The notes under the pieces: model-generated | Seen by the model: the letters and a program-made list of their open reading frames with translations, nothing else | Told to the model about the DNA's origin: nothing | The model's database searches: none | Position numbers and translations under genes: made by a program | Shown: positions 1 to 5,838 of the stretch, piece after piece | Numbering within the stretch: the stretch's first letter is position 1 | How the letters are laid out: the number at the start of each line of letters is the position of its first letter | Assembly (NCBI GenBank): GCA_013696695.1 | Contig: JACCYD010000940.1 | Location: 1 to 14,833, forward strand | Reading direction: 5' to 3' | DNA length: 14,833 nucleotides | Source: Deltaproteobacteria bacterium | GTDB taxonomy: Bacteria > Myxococcota_A > Polyangia > Haliangiales > Haliangiaceae

Positions 1-332
1 CTGCCGCCACCCGCCGGGGCGACGAAGTAGTGCGTTCGCTTGCCGCCTTCCTCGACGAGGATCAGCGCACCACTCGCGATCGGATCGCCGTCGCCGAAGG
101 CACGGAGCGCCATCGCGGTGACGTTCGCGACCCCGGCCTCGAGCTCGGCCACGCGTTGCGCCTGCCCCCGCGCGAGATAGGACTGCTCGAGGCCACGGGT
201 GTCCTTGTCGTTTTCGGCGCGCGCCTCGGGGTGCGTGGCGCCCTCGATCGCCGCGGCGTACGCCCCGCGCGCGGCCTCGAGCGCCTGCTCGACCAGCGCG
301 AGCAACTCCGCGCGCAGCTTCAGCTTGACCAT
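1..332 (-). CDS. Gre-factor-like protein (GreA/GreB family), 3' part cut by the window edge
   Basis: The visible 110 residues resemble the GreA/GreB-type family that combines an N-terminal helical hairpin with a C-terminal FKBP-like domain. Gre factors enter the RNA polymerase secondary channel and stimulate transcript cleavage; whether this divergent relative does so is unknown. Seen here: a helical N-terminus, an acidic hairpin-tip stretch (ATHPEARAENDKDTRGLEQS, about residues 32-51), a second helix, then the start of the beta domain (GALILVEEGG, about 88-97). I chose the ATG at 332 because it aligns residue for residue with the start of the paralogue at 2475-2969, and because GGAGGG (345-350) lies directly before the other ATG at 344, too close to serve it. 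The gene is divergent from the FabH-like gene at 467. The C-terminus lies beyond position 1. Confidence 0.8.
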   Translation of the reverse strand, partial: MVKLKLRAELLALVEQALEAARGAYAAAIEGATHPEARAENDKDTRGLEQSYLARGQAQRVAELEAGVANVTAMALRAFGDGDPIASGALILVEEGGKRTHYFVAPAGGG

Positions 333-376
333 CCCGCTGAACATCCCTCCACACGGGGCGATTTGCACCATTCGTG

Positions 377-423
377 CATGGTCACGACAGGTAATATCGC
401 TGGACCATGACCCAACCGTGACC
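377..423. promoter_or_regulatory. Divergent regulatory region with GACC/GGTC half-sites and a candidate -10 box
   Basis: Lies between the Gre-like gene (minus) and the FabH-like gene (plus). TAATAT at 392-397 is an AT-rich -10 candidate for the plus strand. It is bracketed by CATGGTCACG (377-386), GACCATGACC (403-412) and CCGTGACC (416-423). CATGGTC/GACCATG form a 7-bp inverted repeat, as do GGTCACG/CGTGACC. The two TGACC copies (408, 419) are 11 bp apart, one helical turn. A transcription-factor site is inferred; the protein is unknown. Confidence 0.45.
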
Positions 424-466
424 GGCGGCATCACGCGGCGGCGTCACGAGATGAGATGACGTGCAT

Positions 467-1600
467 ATGGGCAGTTCTCAGAAGACCACCGGAACCGCGA
501 TCACCGGCGCAGGCGTCTGGCACCCCGAGCACGTCCTGTCGAACGCCGAGCTCTGCGTCGCGTTCAACGAGTTCGTGAACCGCGAGAATGCGCGCCACGC
601 GGACGACATCGCCGCGGGTAAGCGCGAGCCGCTGAAGACGAGCTCGCCCGAGTTCATCGAGAAGGCCTCGGGCATCCAGACCCGCTACATCGTCGACAAG
701 ACCGGCGTGCTCGATCCCGAGCGCATGTGTCCGAACGTTCCCGATCGGCCCGACGATCAGCTGTCGGTGCAGGCCGAGTTCGGCGTCAACGCGATCCAGC
801 GCGCGCTCGCCGCGGCCGGCCGCGTCGGCGAGGACGTCGATCTCGTGGTGTGCGGCACCTCGATGATGCAGCGCCAGTATCCGGCGATGTCGGTCGAGAT
901 CCAGAACGCGATCGGCGCGCGCGGCTTCGGCCTCGACGCCTCGCTCGGTTGTTCGTCGGCGGTCGCCGCGATGCAGATCGCCTCGAATGCGGTGCGCGCC
1001 GGCACGGCGACGTGCGCGATCGCAGTCGCGCCCGAGCTGATGAGCTGCCACAACAACTGGCGCGAGCGCGACGGTCACTTCCTGTTCGGCGATGCCGCCG
1101 TCGCGATGGTGATCGAGCCGCTCGAGCGCGCGAAGACGGGCTTCGAGATCCTGTCGATCCAGGCGATGTCGAAGTTCTCCTCGAACATCCGCAATAACTT
1201 CGGCTTCCTCAACCGCTTCGATCCCGAGAAGGTGGGCGCGCCCGACAAGCTGTTCTACCAGCAGGGCCGGCGCGTCTATAAGGACGTCATCCCGGCGGCT
1301 TCGAAGTTCATCCTCGATCACCTCGCGAGCCACGAGCTCGAGCCGTCGCGCGTGTCGCGCTACTGGCTCCATCAGGCGAACCAGAACATGAACGACCTGA
1401 TCGCGCAGCGCATCCTCGGCCGCTCGGCGACGCGCACCGAGGCGCCGGTGATCATCAACGAATACGGCAACACGGCATCGGCCGGCGCGCCGATCGCGTT
1501 CACCTTGCATCACGACGACCTGCCGAAGGGCAGCTACGGGCTGCTGGCGGCCTTCGGGGCCGGCTACTCGTTTGGGTCGTTGCTCCTGCAGCGCCTGTAG
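467..1600 (+). CDS. Beta-ketoacyl-ACP synthase III, PA3286-like
   Basis: Thiolase-fold condensing enzyme of the FabH group. The Cys-His-Asn triad is intact: Cys in LGCSSA (about 162), His in WLHQAN (about 302) and Asn in EYGNTASAG (about 335). At about 377 residues it is longer than typical FabH (about 320). The extra length includes an insertion after the first strand (FNEFVNRENARHADDIAAGK) which, from memory, matches Pseudomonas aeruginosa PA3286. That enzyme condenses medium-chain acyl-CoA (octanoyl-CoA) with malonyl-ACP and feeds beta-oxidation intermediates back into fatty acid synthesis. A similar substrate is inferred here, not shown. The start is ambiguous: ATG at 467 or in-frame GTG at 461, with only a weak GAGATGAG (448-455) upstream. 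The gene is divergent from a Gre-like gene and followed after 15 bp by a lipoprotein gene. Confidence 0.9.
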   Translation: MGSSQKTTGTAITGAGVWHPEHVLSNAELCVAFNEFVNRENARHADDIAAGKREPLKTSSPEFIEKASGIQTRYIVDKTGVLDPERMCPNVPDRPDDQLSVQAEFGVNAIQRALAAAGRVGEDVDLVVCGTSMMQRQYPAMSVEIQNAIGARGFGLDASLGCSSAVAAMQIASNAVRAGTATCAIAVAPELMSCHNNWRERDGHFLFGDAAVAMVIEPLERAKTGFEILSIQAMSKFSSNIRNNFGFLNRFDPEKVGAPDKLFYQQGRRVYKDVIPAASKFILDHLASHELEPSRVSRYWLHQANQNMNDLIAQRILGRSATRTEAPVIINEYGNTASAGAPIAFTLHHDDLPKGSYGLLAAFGAGYSFGSLLLQRL

Positions 1601-1603
1601 GGC

Positions 1604-1609
1604 TACGTT
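1604..1609 (+). promoter_or_regulatory. Candidate -10 box for a leaderless lipoprotein mRNA
   Basis: TACGTT lies 6 nt before the ATG at 1616, with no Shine-Dalgarno between them. A -10 box at this distance would place the transcript start at or next to the start codon. The same arrangement occurs at 3018, 8705 and 12029. Confidence 0.4.
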
Positions 1610-1615
1610 CGCGCG

Positions 1616-2149
1616 ATGAAGCTCGCGCTCGCGGTGCTAGCCGGTTGCGGCATCGAGGATCGCCCGCCACCCACGCGCTTCGTCGGCGCGAGCGACGCGT
1701 CGCGGACGCTGGTGTTCGTGGTGCGCGATCCGTCCCAGACCAACGCGTACGCGTGTGACGGCACCCGATCGCCGGCGCTGTTCGAGTGGTTCGCCGCGCC
1801 GAGCGCGGACGCGTTATCGATCGACTCCGACACCGGCACCGCCACGCTCGACATCGACTTCGTGGCGAGCACCGCCACGCTCGACACCGAGTCGTTCACG
1901 CTGGTGCCCGTCGATCCCGGCTTCGGCCTCTATCGAGGCAGCAAGACGGTCGACGACACGACCTACGAGGCCGGCATCGTGTTGCTCGACGAGGACGTCC
2001 AGAACGGCGTCATCGGCATCACCGATGCGGCATCGCCAGAGCTGACCGTCGTCGTGTCGCCGCGGATCCAGCGCAACCAGATCTCGGTCACGCTGCTCAA
2101 CGATGTCCGGATCCCGCTCGAGAATCCACTCAACGCCTACGCTCGGTAA
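1616..2149 (+). CDS. Small predicted lipoprotein, family not recognised
   Basis: A 177-residue protein starting MKLALAVLAGCG, with a lipobox-like LAGC and Cys at position 11. The signal segment is unusually short, yet no earlier start exists in frame because the TAG of the upstream gene (1598-1600) is in the same frame. If processed, it would be lipid-anchored at an envelope membrane. The mature part is acidic and rich in Thr, Ser and Asp with alternating hydrophobic residues, suggesting a beta-sandwich; there are no Trp/His/Cys clusters pointing to an active site. Only one further Cys is present (YACDG), so a disulfide is not obvious. It follows the FabH-like gene by 15 bp but has its own candidate promoter at 1604. 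Function unknown. Confidence 0.7.
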   Translation: MKLALAVLAGCGIEDRPPPTRFVGASDASRTLVFVVRDPSQTNAYACDGTRSPALFEWFAAPSADALSIDSDTGTATLDIDFVASTATLDTESFTLVPVDPGFGLYRGSKTVDDTTYEAGIVLLDEDVQNGVIGITDAASPELTVVVSPRIQRNQISVTLLNDVRIPLENPLNAYAR

Positions 2150-2248
2150 CTAGACGTCGCGGTGGCGCTCCATCTTCGGCCCCTTGGCATCGGCTTCTTC
2201 GTGAAGACCGAGATCCGGCCACGGCAAGCGATCACCGCCGAGCGGCAC
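2150..2248 (-). CDS. Possible 32-residue small ORF (speculative)
   Basis: GTG at 2248 opens a 32-residue frame (MPLGGDRLPWPDLGLHEEAD then AKGPKMERHRDV) ending with TAG at 2150-2152, directly abutting the convergent lipoprotein stop at 2147-2149. An in-frame TAG two codons before the GTG limits the N-terminus. Codon use is moderately G/C-rich at third positions, weaker than in the clear genes nearby. There is no clear ribosome binding site. It is the most protein-like reading of this gap, but it could be chance. Confidence 0.2.
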   Translation of the reverse strand: MPLGGDRLPWPDLGLHEEADAKGPKMERHRDV

Positions 2249-2343
2249 CCGCTATCTCGCAGGCGAGCTGCTCGCGCACGTCATTCGCCTGCCTTGACCG
2301 CGATCGGTCCATTCGTAGCCCGAAGGGTTCCCATGGGCGCGAT

Positions 2344-2360
2344 GTATATACGGTATATAC
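2344..2360. promoter_or_regulatory. Tandem palindrome GTATATAC-G-GTATATAC, operator-like
   Basis: Two copies of the self-complementary octamer GTATATAC (2344-2351 and 2353-2360) separated by one base, an AT-rich island in GC-rich DNA. Octamers of this kind are known from operators of AbrB/VapB-type antitoxin repressors and some GntR-type repressors. No toxin-antitoxin gene pair is visible beside it. On either strand only very short ORFs start nearby. Function is inferred. Confidence 0.4.
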
Positions 2361-2474
2361 GTTGTCGCTTCAGGGGGCTTAGCGGCGTCGAGATGGCGCT
2401 GTCCGGGCACCAGCTCTACGAGCATCCAGGCCCGTGACGTGAGGTTCAGTAGCCAGCTGAGGATGTCGTCGAGC

Positions 2475-2969
2475 TCAGCCCACGTAGGTGATCTGCCACT
2501 CGCGGAGGTCGCCTTCGACCGTCACGTCGATGACGTCTCCCGTGCCACGTCCGATCACGGCGCGGCCGATCGGCGACGAGGGCGTCACCACGACGAGGTC
2601 GCCATCGCCACCCGGACCCACGAGCGTGATGCCCGCGCCGACCGGCGCGAGGAAGAACGTGCGGCCTTCGCCGGAGTCCGCGTCCTCGATCTCGACGATC
2701 GCGCCGACGTGAATCCGTGCGTTCGGCGCCAGCTTCGGCGGCTTGAACCCGGCGAGCGCATCCGCGGCGGCGATCGCCTGCTGCGCTCGCTTCTGCTGCG
2801 CCTTGCCCAGGGATTGGACCTGGTGTGCCGCCCGGGCATCCTCGCGTTTCTCGTCAGGGGTCGCGCCATCGCGCGCTTCCGCCACGACCGCGTCACGCGC
2901 GGTCAGCGCGGACCGAGCGGAGGTCTCGAGCTGCTTCAGGAGCTGTCCGACCAGGTCGGTCTTGTCCAT
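2475..2969 (-). CDS. Gre-factor-like transcription elongation protein (GreA/GreB family)
   Basis: A 164-residue protein with the Gre layout: an N-terminal helical hairpin (about 1-75) whose tip holds acidic residues (GATPDEKREDARAAH, about 35-49), then a C-terminal beta domain. The signature VVVTPSSPIGRAVIGRGTGD (about 126-145) corresponds to the conserved SPxGxAxxG...GD segment of GreA/GreB. Gre factors bind RNA polymerase and rescue backtracked complexes through two acidic tip residues. The tip here differs from the classical GreA motif, so cleavage activity is uncertain. It is a paralogue of the truncated gene at 1-332; both align from Met 1 (MDKTDLVGQLL versus MVKLKLRAELL). It is divergent from the cysteine-cluster gene with 60 bp between the starts. 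No good Shine-Dalgarno precedes the ATG. Confidence 0.88.
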   Translation of the reverse strand: MDKTDLVGQLLKQLETSARSALTARDAVVAEARDGATPDEKREDARAAHQVQSLGKAQQKRAQQAIAAADALAGFKPPKLAPNARIHVGAIVEIEDADSGEGRTFFLAPVGAGITLVGPGGDGDLVVVTPSSPIGRAVIGRGTGDVIDVTVEGDLREWQITYVG

Positions 2970-3017
2970 ATCCCAAGCGTCGCGCCGCCGCGCGGGGCGA
3001 GCAAGTTTTGGCTCTGC

Positions 3018-3023
3018 TACGGT
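3018..3023 (+). promoter_or_regulatory. Candidate -10 box for a leaderless mRNA of the cysteine-cluster gene
   Basis: TACGGT lies 6 nt before the GTG at 3030, the same geometry as at 1604. No Shine-Dalgarno lies between it and the GTG. Confidence 0.4.
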
Positions 3024-3029
3024 GCCCTC

Positions 3030-3680
3030 GTGATCATCCCCGTGGACCGGCTGCTGCGGCGCCTCCGGCAGGTGCCGTCCCGGGCGGGCGAGCTGCGGGC
3101 GCTTCGCCGCCGCCTGCGCACCGCCCGCGCCGCCGAAACGAGCCCTGAGGAACAGGCCCTCGCGCTCGAGCTCCGCGCGCTCAAGCTAGAGATCTCCCAC
3201 GCCTTCGGCGCCGTCTCGACGTGCACGCGGTGCGTCCCTCACCACAACCGCGGCGTCCCCGCCGAGCAGCGCGCGCGGCTGCCGTTCTCCGGCGGCGAGT
3301 GCTGCGGCGGCGTCACCGAGGAGCTGTTCTCCGATGACGAGCTCGCGGCCCTCGCGCTTGCCGGAACCCGGGCGCGCGACCTCGACGCACCGATCACCGA
3401 CCACGGCGGCTGCGCGTTCCGCGGCCTCGAAGGCTGCACGCTGACGGTCGCGAATCGCCCGCAACGCTGCGTCCACTACACCTGCAAGCTCCTCCGCGAG
3501 GAGCTTCGAACGCGCGGCGACCTGGCACCGATCCAGGGGCTGCTCGCCCAGCTCCAGCAGCGGATGAACCGGTTCGTCGAGGCACGCCACGAGCGGCTCG
3601 ATGACGAGCTGTTCCAGTCGCTCGAGACGGCACTCGTCGACGCCCGCGATCAGGCCGGCACGCCGGTGACGAACAGATAG
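3030..3680 (+). CDS. YkgJ-like cysteine-cluster protein
   Basis: A 216-residue protein. Residues about 1-60 form an Arg/Glu/Leu-rich helical, coiled-coil-like segment. A cysteine-rich core follows: CTRC (65, 68), GGECCGG (91-92), GGC (128), GC (136), RPQRC (147) and HYTC (152). A helical tail ends the protein. The order C..C, CC, C-F...C-L, RP..C resembles the YkgJ/UPF0153 cysteine-cluster family (CPFL...C.IY..RP..CR), thought to bind a metal or iron-sulphur cluster; its biochemical role is not established. I chose the GTG at 3030 because of the -10-like TACGGT 6 nt upstream and because the reading frame before it lacks coding character. GTG at 3042 is an alternative. The last 31 bp overlap the convergent methyltransferase gene. 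Confidence 0.75.
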   Translation: MIIPVDRLLRRLRQVPSRAGELRALRRRLRTARAAETSPEEQALALELRALKLEISHAFGAVSTCTRCVPHHNRGVPAEQRARLPFSGGECCGGVTEELFSDDELAALALAGTRARDLDAPITDHGGCAFRGLEGCTLTVANRPQRCVHYTCKLLREELRTRGDLAPIQGLLAQLQQRMNRFVEARHERLDDELFQSLETALVDARDQAGTPVTNR

Positions 3681-4549
3681 TTCTTGCCGGTCACGAACAC
3701 CTGCCGCGCGTGCTGCTGCAGATACTTCCGGTAGAACGCGACGTCCTTGATCAGCAGCCCGAGCTCGGGTTGCCGAAAGTTCTTCATCCGCGCGCCGTAC
3801 CGCTGTTCGCCGTCGACGATCCGGCAGTTCGGGACGCCGAGGATCACCGCACCTGTCGGGGTGAGGTGGCGCTGGAACACGCGGCGCAACAGCGCGCGAT
3901 CGTCGATCGACGGACTCTGCAGCGTCGCGATCGTCACCACGAGATCGAACGGCTCGCCGAGCTCGAGTGGTTGATCGAGGTCGGCCTCGACGAACGTGGC
4001 GAACGGGAACCGCTCGCGGGCCTTCGCGAGTGCGGAGGTGCTGCGATCGACGCCGACGAAGGTCGCCTCGCGCAGGCTCGGCCGCAGCGCGAGCATCAGC
4101 GCGAGCTCGTCGCCGGTGTTGACGCCGAGGTCGAGGATCCGCGGCCGCTCGGGGAGCTCGACGCGATCGAGCGCCTCGGCGAAGTCGATCACGAAGCCCG
4201 GCTCCTCGAGCTTCGTGGTTCGCGCGAACTCCGAGCTCGCACCGTACTTCTCGGCGGGATCGTCGACGGCAACCGACGCTTCGGTTGCCAGCCGCTCGAA
4301 CCGCAGGCGAACGAGCGGCGCTTCGATCGGCCGCGGTGTCGACAACCGAAATCCCAGGCGCTCCGCGAGATCGACCCAGACGCGAAACGGCCGGTGCACG
4401 TACGAGACGCCGTCGATGTCGACGACCTCTCCCGCGTACCGGCCAGCGCCACGATCAGGATCGAGCACGTCAAGCTCGATGGCAGCGGCTGCTCCGGCCT
4501 GCTCGAAGAGCTTCACGATCTCGAGCAGCGACTCGGTGCGAACCACCAC
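3650..4549 (-). CDS. Class I SAM-dependent methyltransferase
   Basis: About 299 residues. Motif I reads RILDLGVNTGDE (about 137-148), a variant of the glycine-rich SAM loop. VGVDRS (about 166-171) carries the acidic residue that usually holds the ribose, and EADLDQP (about 189-195) plus FDLVVT (about 201-206) follow as later Rossmann motifs. The C-terminal block (NCRIVDGEQRYGARM and onward) probably forms the substrate side. Substrate unknown. Residues 1-120 are a separate N-terminal region without a recognised fold. The GTG at 4549 is chosen because GAAGAT (4556-4561 on the complement) lies 6 nt before it and the frame further upstream has poor coding character; ATG at 4612 is an alternative. 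A 26-bp palindrome lies 83 bp upstream of the GTG. The 3' end overlaps the convergent cysteine-cluster gene. Confidence 0.85.
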   Translation of the reverse strand: MVVRTESLLEIVKLFEQAGAAAAIELDVLDPDRGAGRYAGEVVDIDGVSYVHRPFRVWVDLAERLGFRLSTPRPIEAPLVRLRFERLATEASVAVDDPAEKYGASSEFARTTKLEEPGFVIDFAEALDRVELPERPRILDLGVNTGDELALMLALRPSLREATFVGVDRSTSALAKARERFPFATFVEADLDQPLELGEPFDLVVTIATLQSPSIDDRALLRRVFQRHLTPTGAVILGVPNCRIVDGEQRYGARMKNFRQPELGLLIKDVAFYRKYLQQHARQVFVTGKNYLFVTGVPA

Positions 4550-4631
4550 GCCGCCATCTTCACACGATCGTTGATTCCTGTTCGGCTCGGGTCGAACCAG
4601 ACGAGACGGCATCTCGAGAATGTTCGAACGG

Positions 4632-4657
4632 GCCGTCAGTACAAATGTACTGACGGC
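4632..4657. promoter_or_regulatory. Perfect 26-bp palindrome, operator candidate
   Basis: Left arm GCCGTCAGTACA (4632-4643), spacer AA, right arm TGTACTGACGGC (4646-4657): 12 of 12 positions match. It lies between the methyltransferase start and the end of the repeat-lipoprotein gene. No T-tract follows on either strand, so an intrinsic terminator is unlikely. A dimeric-repressor site controlling the methyltransferase is the favoured reading. On the minus strand the centre also contains TACATT, a possible -10 box that a bound repressor would cover. Confidence 0.55.
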
Positions 4658-4719
4658 GCTCGCGAGCACCTCGACGCACCTCACGGTGCCGTGATCAGCT
4701 GCCGCGAGACATCGTCCGA

Positions 4720-5724
4720 TCAGCGACGGGACTTGTAGTTGCGATCGCTGCCACCGCTGCGCGCGGGTCGGTTGTACGACCCGCCGGTGCGCGGCTGGTA
4801 CGGCTCGCGGGTCTGAACGCGCGGCTGATACGGCTGGCGGTTGTAGCCACCGGTCTGCGCCGGGCGGTTGTAGCCGCCGCTCTGCGCGGGGCGGTTGTAG
4901 CCGCCGGTCTGCGCCGGGCGGTTGTAGCCATTGGTCTGTGCCGGGCGGTTGTAGTCGGTCTGCGCCGGACGGTTGTAACCGGTCTGCGCCGGACGGTCGT
5001 AACCACCGGTCTGCGCCGGACGGTTGTAACCGGTCTGCGCCGGCCGGTCGTAACCACCGGTCTGCGCCGGACGGTTGTAACCGGTCTGCGCCGGACGGTC
5101 GTAGCCAGTCCGCGGCTGGTAGGGCTGGCGATCATATCCGGTGCGCGCCGGCCGGTCGTAGCTGCGCGTCGGCTGCCGGTCGTAACTGTTCCCGCGATCG
5201 TACGCGCGCGGCTGATACCCGCGGTTGCCGTAGTCGTTGCGCGTGTAGCCGGCCGGGCGGTAGTTGCGATAGACGCCGCGGTTCTCGATGCTGCGCACGC
5301 CGTACGGCACGTCGTTGTAGCTGCTCCAACCATCGCGATACGAGCGCGAGCGTTGCCAGCCACCGTCGTACTCGCGCCAGTAGAAGCCATCGGTGTAGAA
5401 CACTGGCTCCGAGAAATCGGCGACGACCTGCACGCCCGGATTGATCTGGATCAGATCGGGCTGTGAGTAGCCGACAGAGACCTGCGCGACCGGCGCGATG
5501 GGTGCGGGCAGCGAGACCTGCGCGTCGATCGCGGGCTCCGAGACCTGCGCCTGGATGATCGGGCGCGGTGTCGTCACCGTGTACCCAGCCTGGTAATCGG
5601 GGTGGTAACAGCCGGTGGCTGCCGAGGCGAGCATCAAGCTCGCGCCGAGGAACAGGGCGCTCATCAGGCGCCAGGGTTTCTTGGTACTCGTGTCGTCGTG
5701 TGAGCGCGTAGCGCGTTGGTGCAT
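4720..5724 (-). CDS. Lipoprotein with tandem Y(N/D)RPAQ(T/S) repeats
   Basis: A 334-residue protein. A basic N-terminus and hydrophobic stretch (LMSALFLGASLMLASAATGC) end at a lipobox-like ATGC (Cys 39), suggesting lipid attachment. A folded-looking segment follows, with an aromatic YTDGFYWREYDGGWQRSR block (about 109-126) like that of small envelope proteins. After about residue 140 it is low-complexity: Tyr, Arg, Asn, Asp, Gln, Pro and Gly, with ten tandem Y(N/D)RPAQ(T/S) units and flanking RQPYQPR-type elements, ending GSDRNYKSRR. The tail is strongly basic and probably disordered; binding to an acidic polymer (peptidoglycan, polysaccharide, nucleic acid) is a guess. ATG at 5724 is used; GGAGGAG lies about 20 nt upstream, too far for a normal ribosome site. 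ATG at 5664 is an alternative. The gene is divergent from the phosphodiesterase gene. Confidence 0.75.
   Translation of the reverse strand: MHQRATRSHDDTSTKKPWRLMSALFLGASLMLASAATGCYHPDYQAGYTVTTPRPIIQAQVSEPAIDAQVSLPAPIAPVAQVSVGYSQPDLIQINPGVQVVADFSEPVFYTDGFYWREYDGGWQRSRSYRDGWSSYNDVPYGVRSIENRGVYRNYRPAGYTRNDYGNRGYQPRAYDRGNSYDRQPTRSYDRPARTGYDRQPYQPRTGYDRPAQTGYNRPAQTGGYDRPAQTGYNRPAQTGGYDRPAQTGYNRPAQTDYNRPAQTNGYNRPAQTGGYNRPAQSGGYNRPAQTGGYNRQPYQPRVQTREPYQPRTGGSYNRPARSGGSDRNYKSRR
4840..5106 (-). repeat. Coding tandem repeat, ten units of 24 or 27 bp
   Basis: Inside the lipoprotein gene, ten units encode Y(N/D)RPAQ(T/S) followed by one or two linker residues (G, GG, D or NG). In part of the array, 24-bp units (TG ending) alternate with 27-bp units (TGG ending), so the higher-order unit is about 51 bp. 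Near-identity of neighbouring units points to recent duplication; copy number may vary between strains. Confidence 0.85.
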
Positions 5725-5803
5725 CCGAAGCCTACGAACAACTACTCCTCCGTTATTTCGCCGACGCGAAAACCGCGTGATCTTCCTTTCGCAAACCACA
5801 TCC

Positions 5804-5838
5804 GGGTCACGGTCGAGGAAGGTTCGCGACCATGACCC
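5804..5838. promoter_or_regulatory. Interrupted inverted repeat in the lipoprotein/GDPD divergent region
   Basis: GGGTCACGGTCG (5804-5815) and CGACCATGACCC (5827-5838) are inverted with 11 of 12 matching positions and an 11-nt spacer. GACCATGACCC (5828-5838) is identical to 403-413 upstream of the FabH-like gene. The site lies 80 bp before the repeat-lipoprotein start and about 170 bp before the phosphodiesterase start. An operator is inferred; a hairpin is possible, but no T-tract follows. Confidence 0.45.

Larger units (their letters stand above)
2150..2474. other. 325-bp gap between convergent genes with little coding potential
   Basis: Lies between the lipoprotein stop and the stop of the second Gre-like gene. 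It holds the speculative small ORF (2150-2248, minus), the tandem palindrome at 2344-2360, and a weak inverted repeat (GCTGAG at 2456-2461, CTCAGC at 2474-2479) without a T-tract. A plus-strand frame at 2162-2437 has Arg-rich, unconvincing composition. I see nothing else that reads as a gene. Confidence 0.5.

Noticed and set aside
408..423. Pho box, from TGACC repeats 11 bp apart and the GDPD gene's usual phosphate control
   Set aside because: The repeat sequence does not match known Pho boxes, it lies before the FabH-like gene, and the site near the GDPD gene lacks the 11-bp periodicity.
431..1513. Long minus-strand open frame (360 codons) opposite the FabH-like gene
   Set aside because: Its product is Arg/Ala/Leu/Asp-rich with no motifs, as expected from the antisense of a GC-rich gene; the opposite strand encodes a complete enzyme with an intact triad.
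2488..2896. Short frames on both strands inside the second Gre-like gene
   Set aside because: Ser/Thr/Arg-rich shadows of a gene with the SPxGxAxxG signature.
2439..3029. N-terminal extension of the cysteine-cluster gene to 2439
   Set aside because: This stretch is antisense to the clear Gre-like gene and has shadow composition; the promoter-like TACGGT and GTG at 3030 fit better.
4632..4657. Intrinsic terminator for the repeat-lipoprotein gene
   Set aside because: The stem is long enough, but no T-tract follows on either strand.
3710..4738. 342-codon plus-strand frame opposite the methyltransferase
   Set aside because: Arg/Glu/Leu-rich shadow; the minus strand has ordered SAM-binding motifs.
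4840..5106. CRISPR array
   Set aside because: Unit lengths are multiples of three, units are contiguous with no unique spacers, and they lie in frame inside a gene.
4938..5444. Cys-rich plus-strand frame with SAPDGCNR-like repeats
   Set aside because: It is the antisense of the coding repeat array; the minus-strand reading has a signal peptide and a coherent gene.
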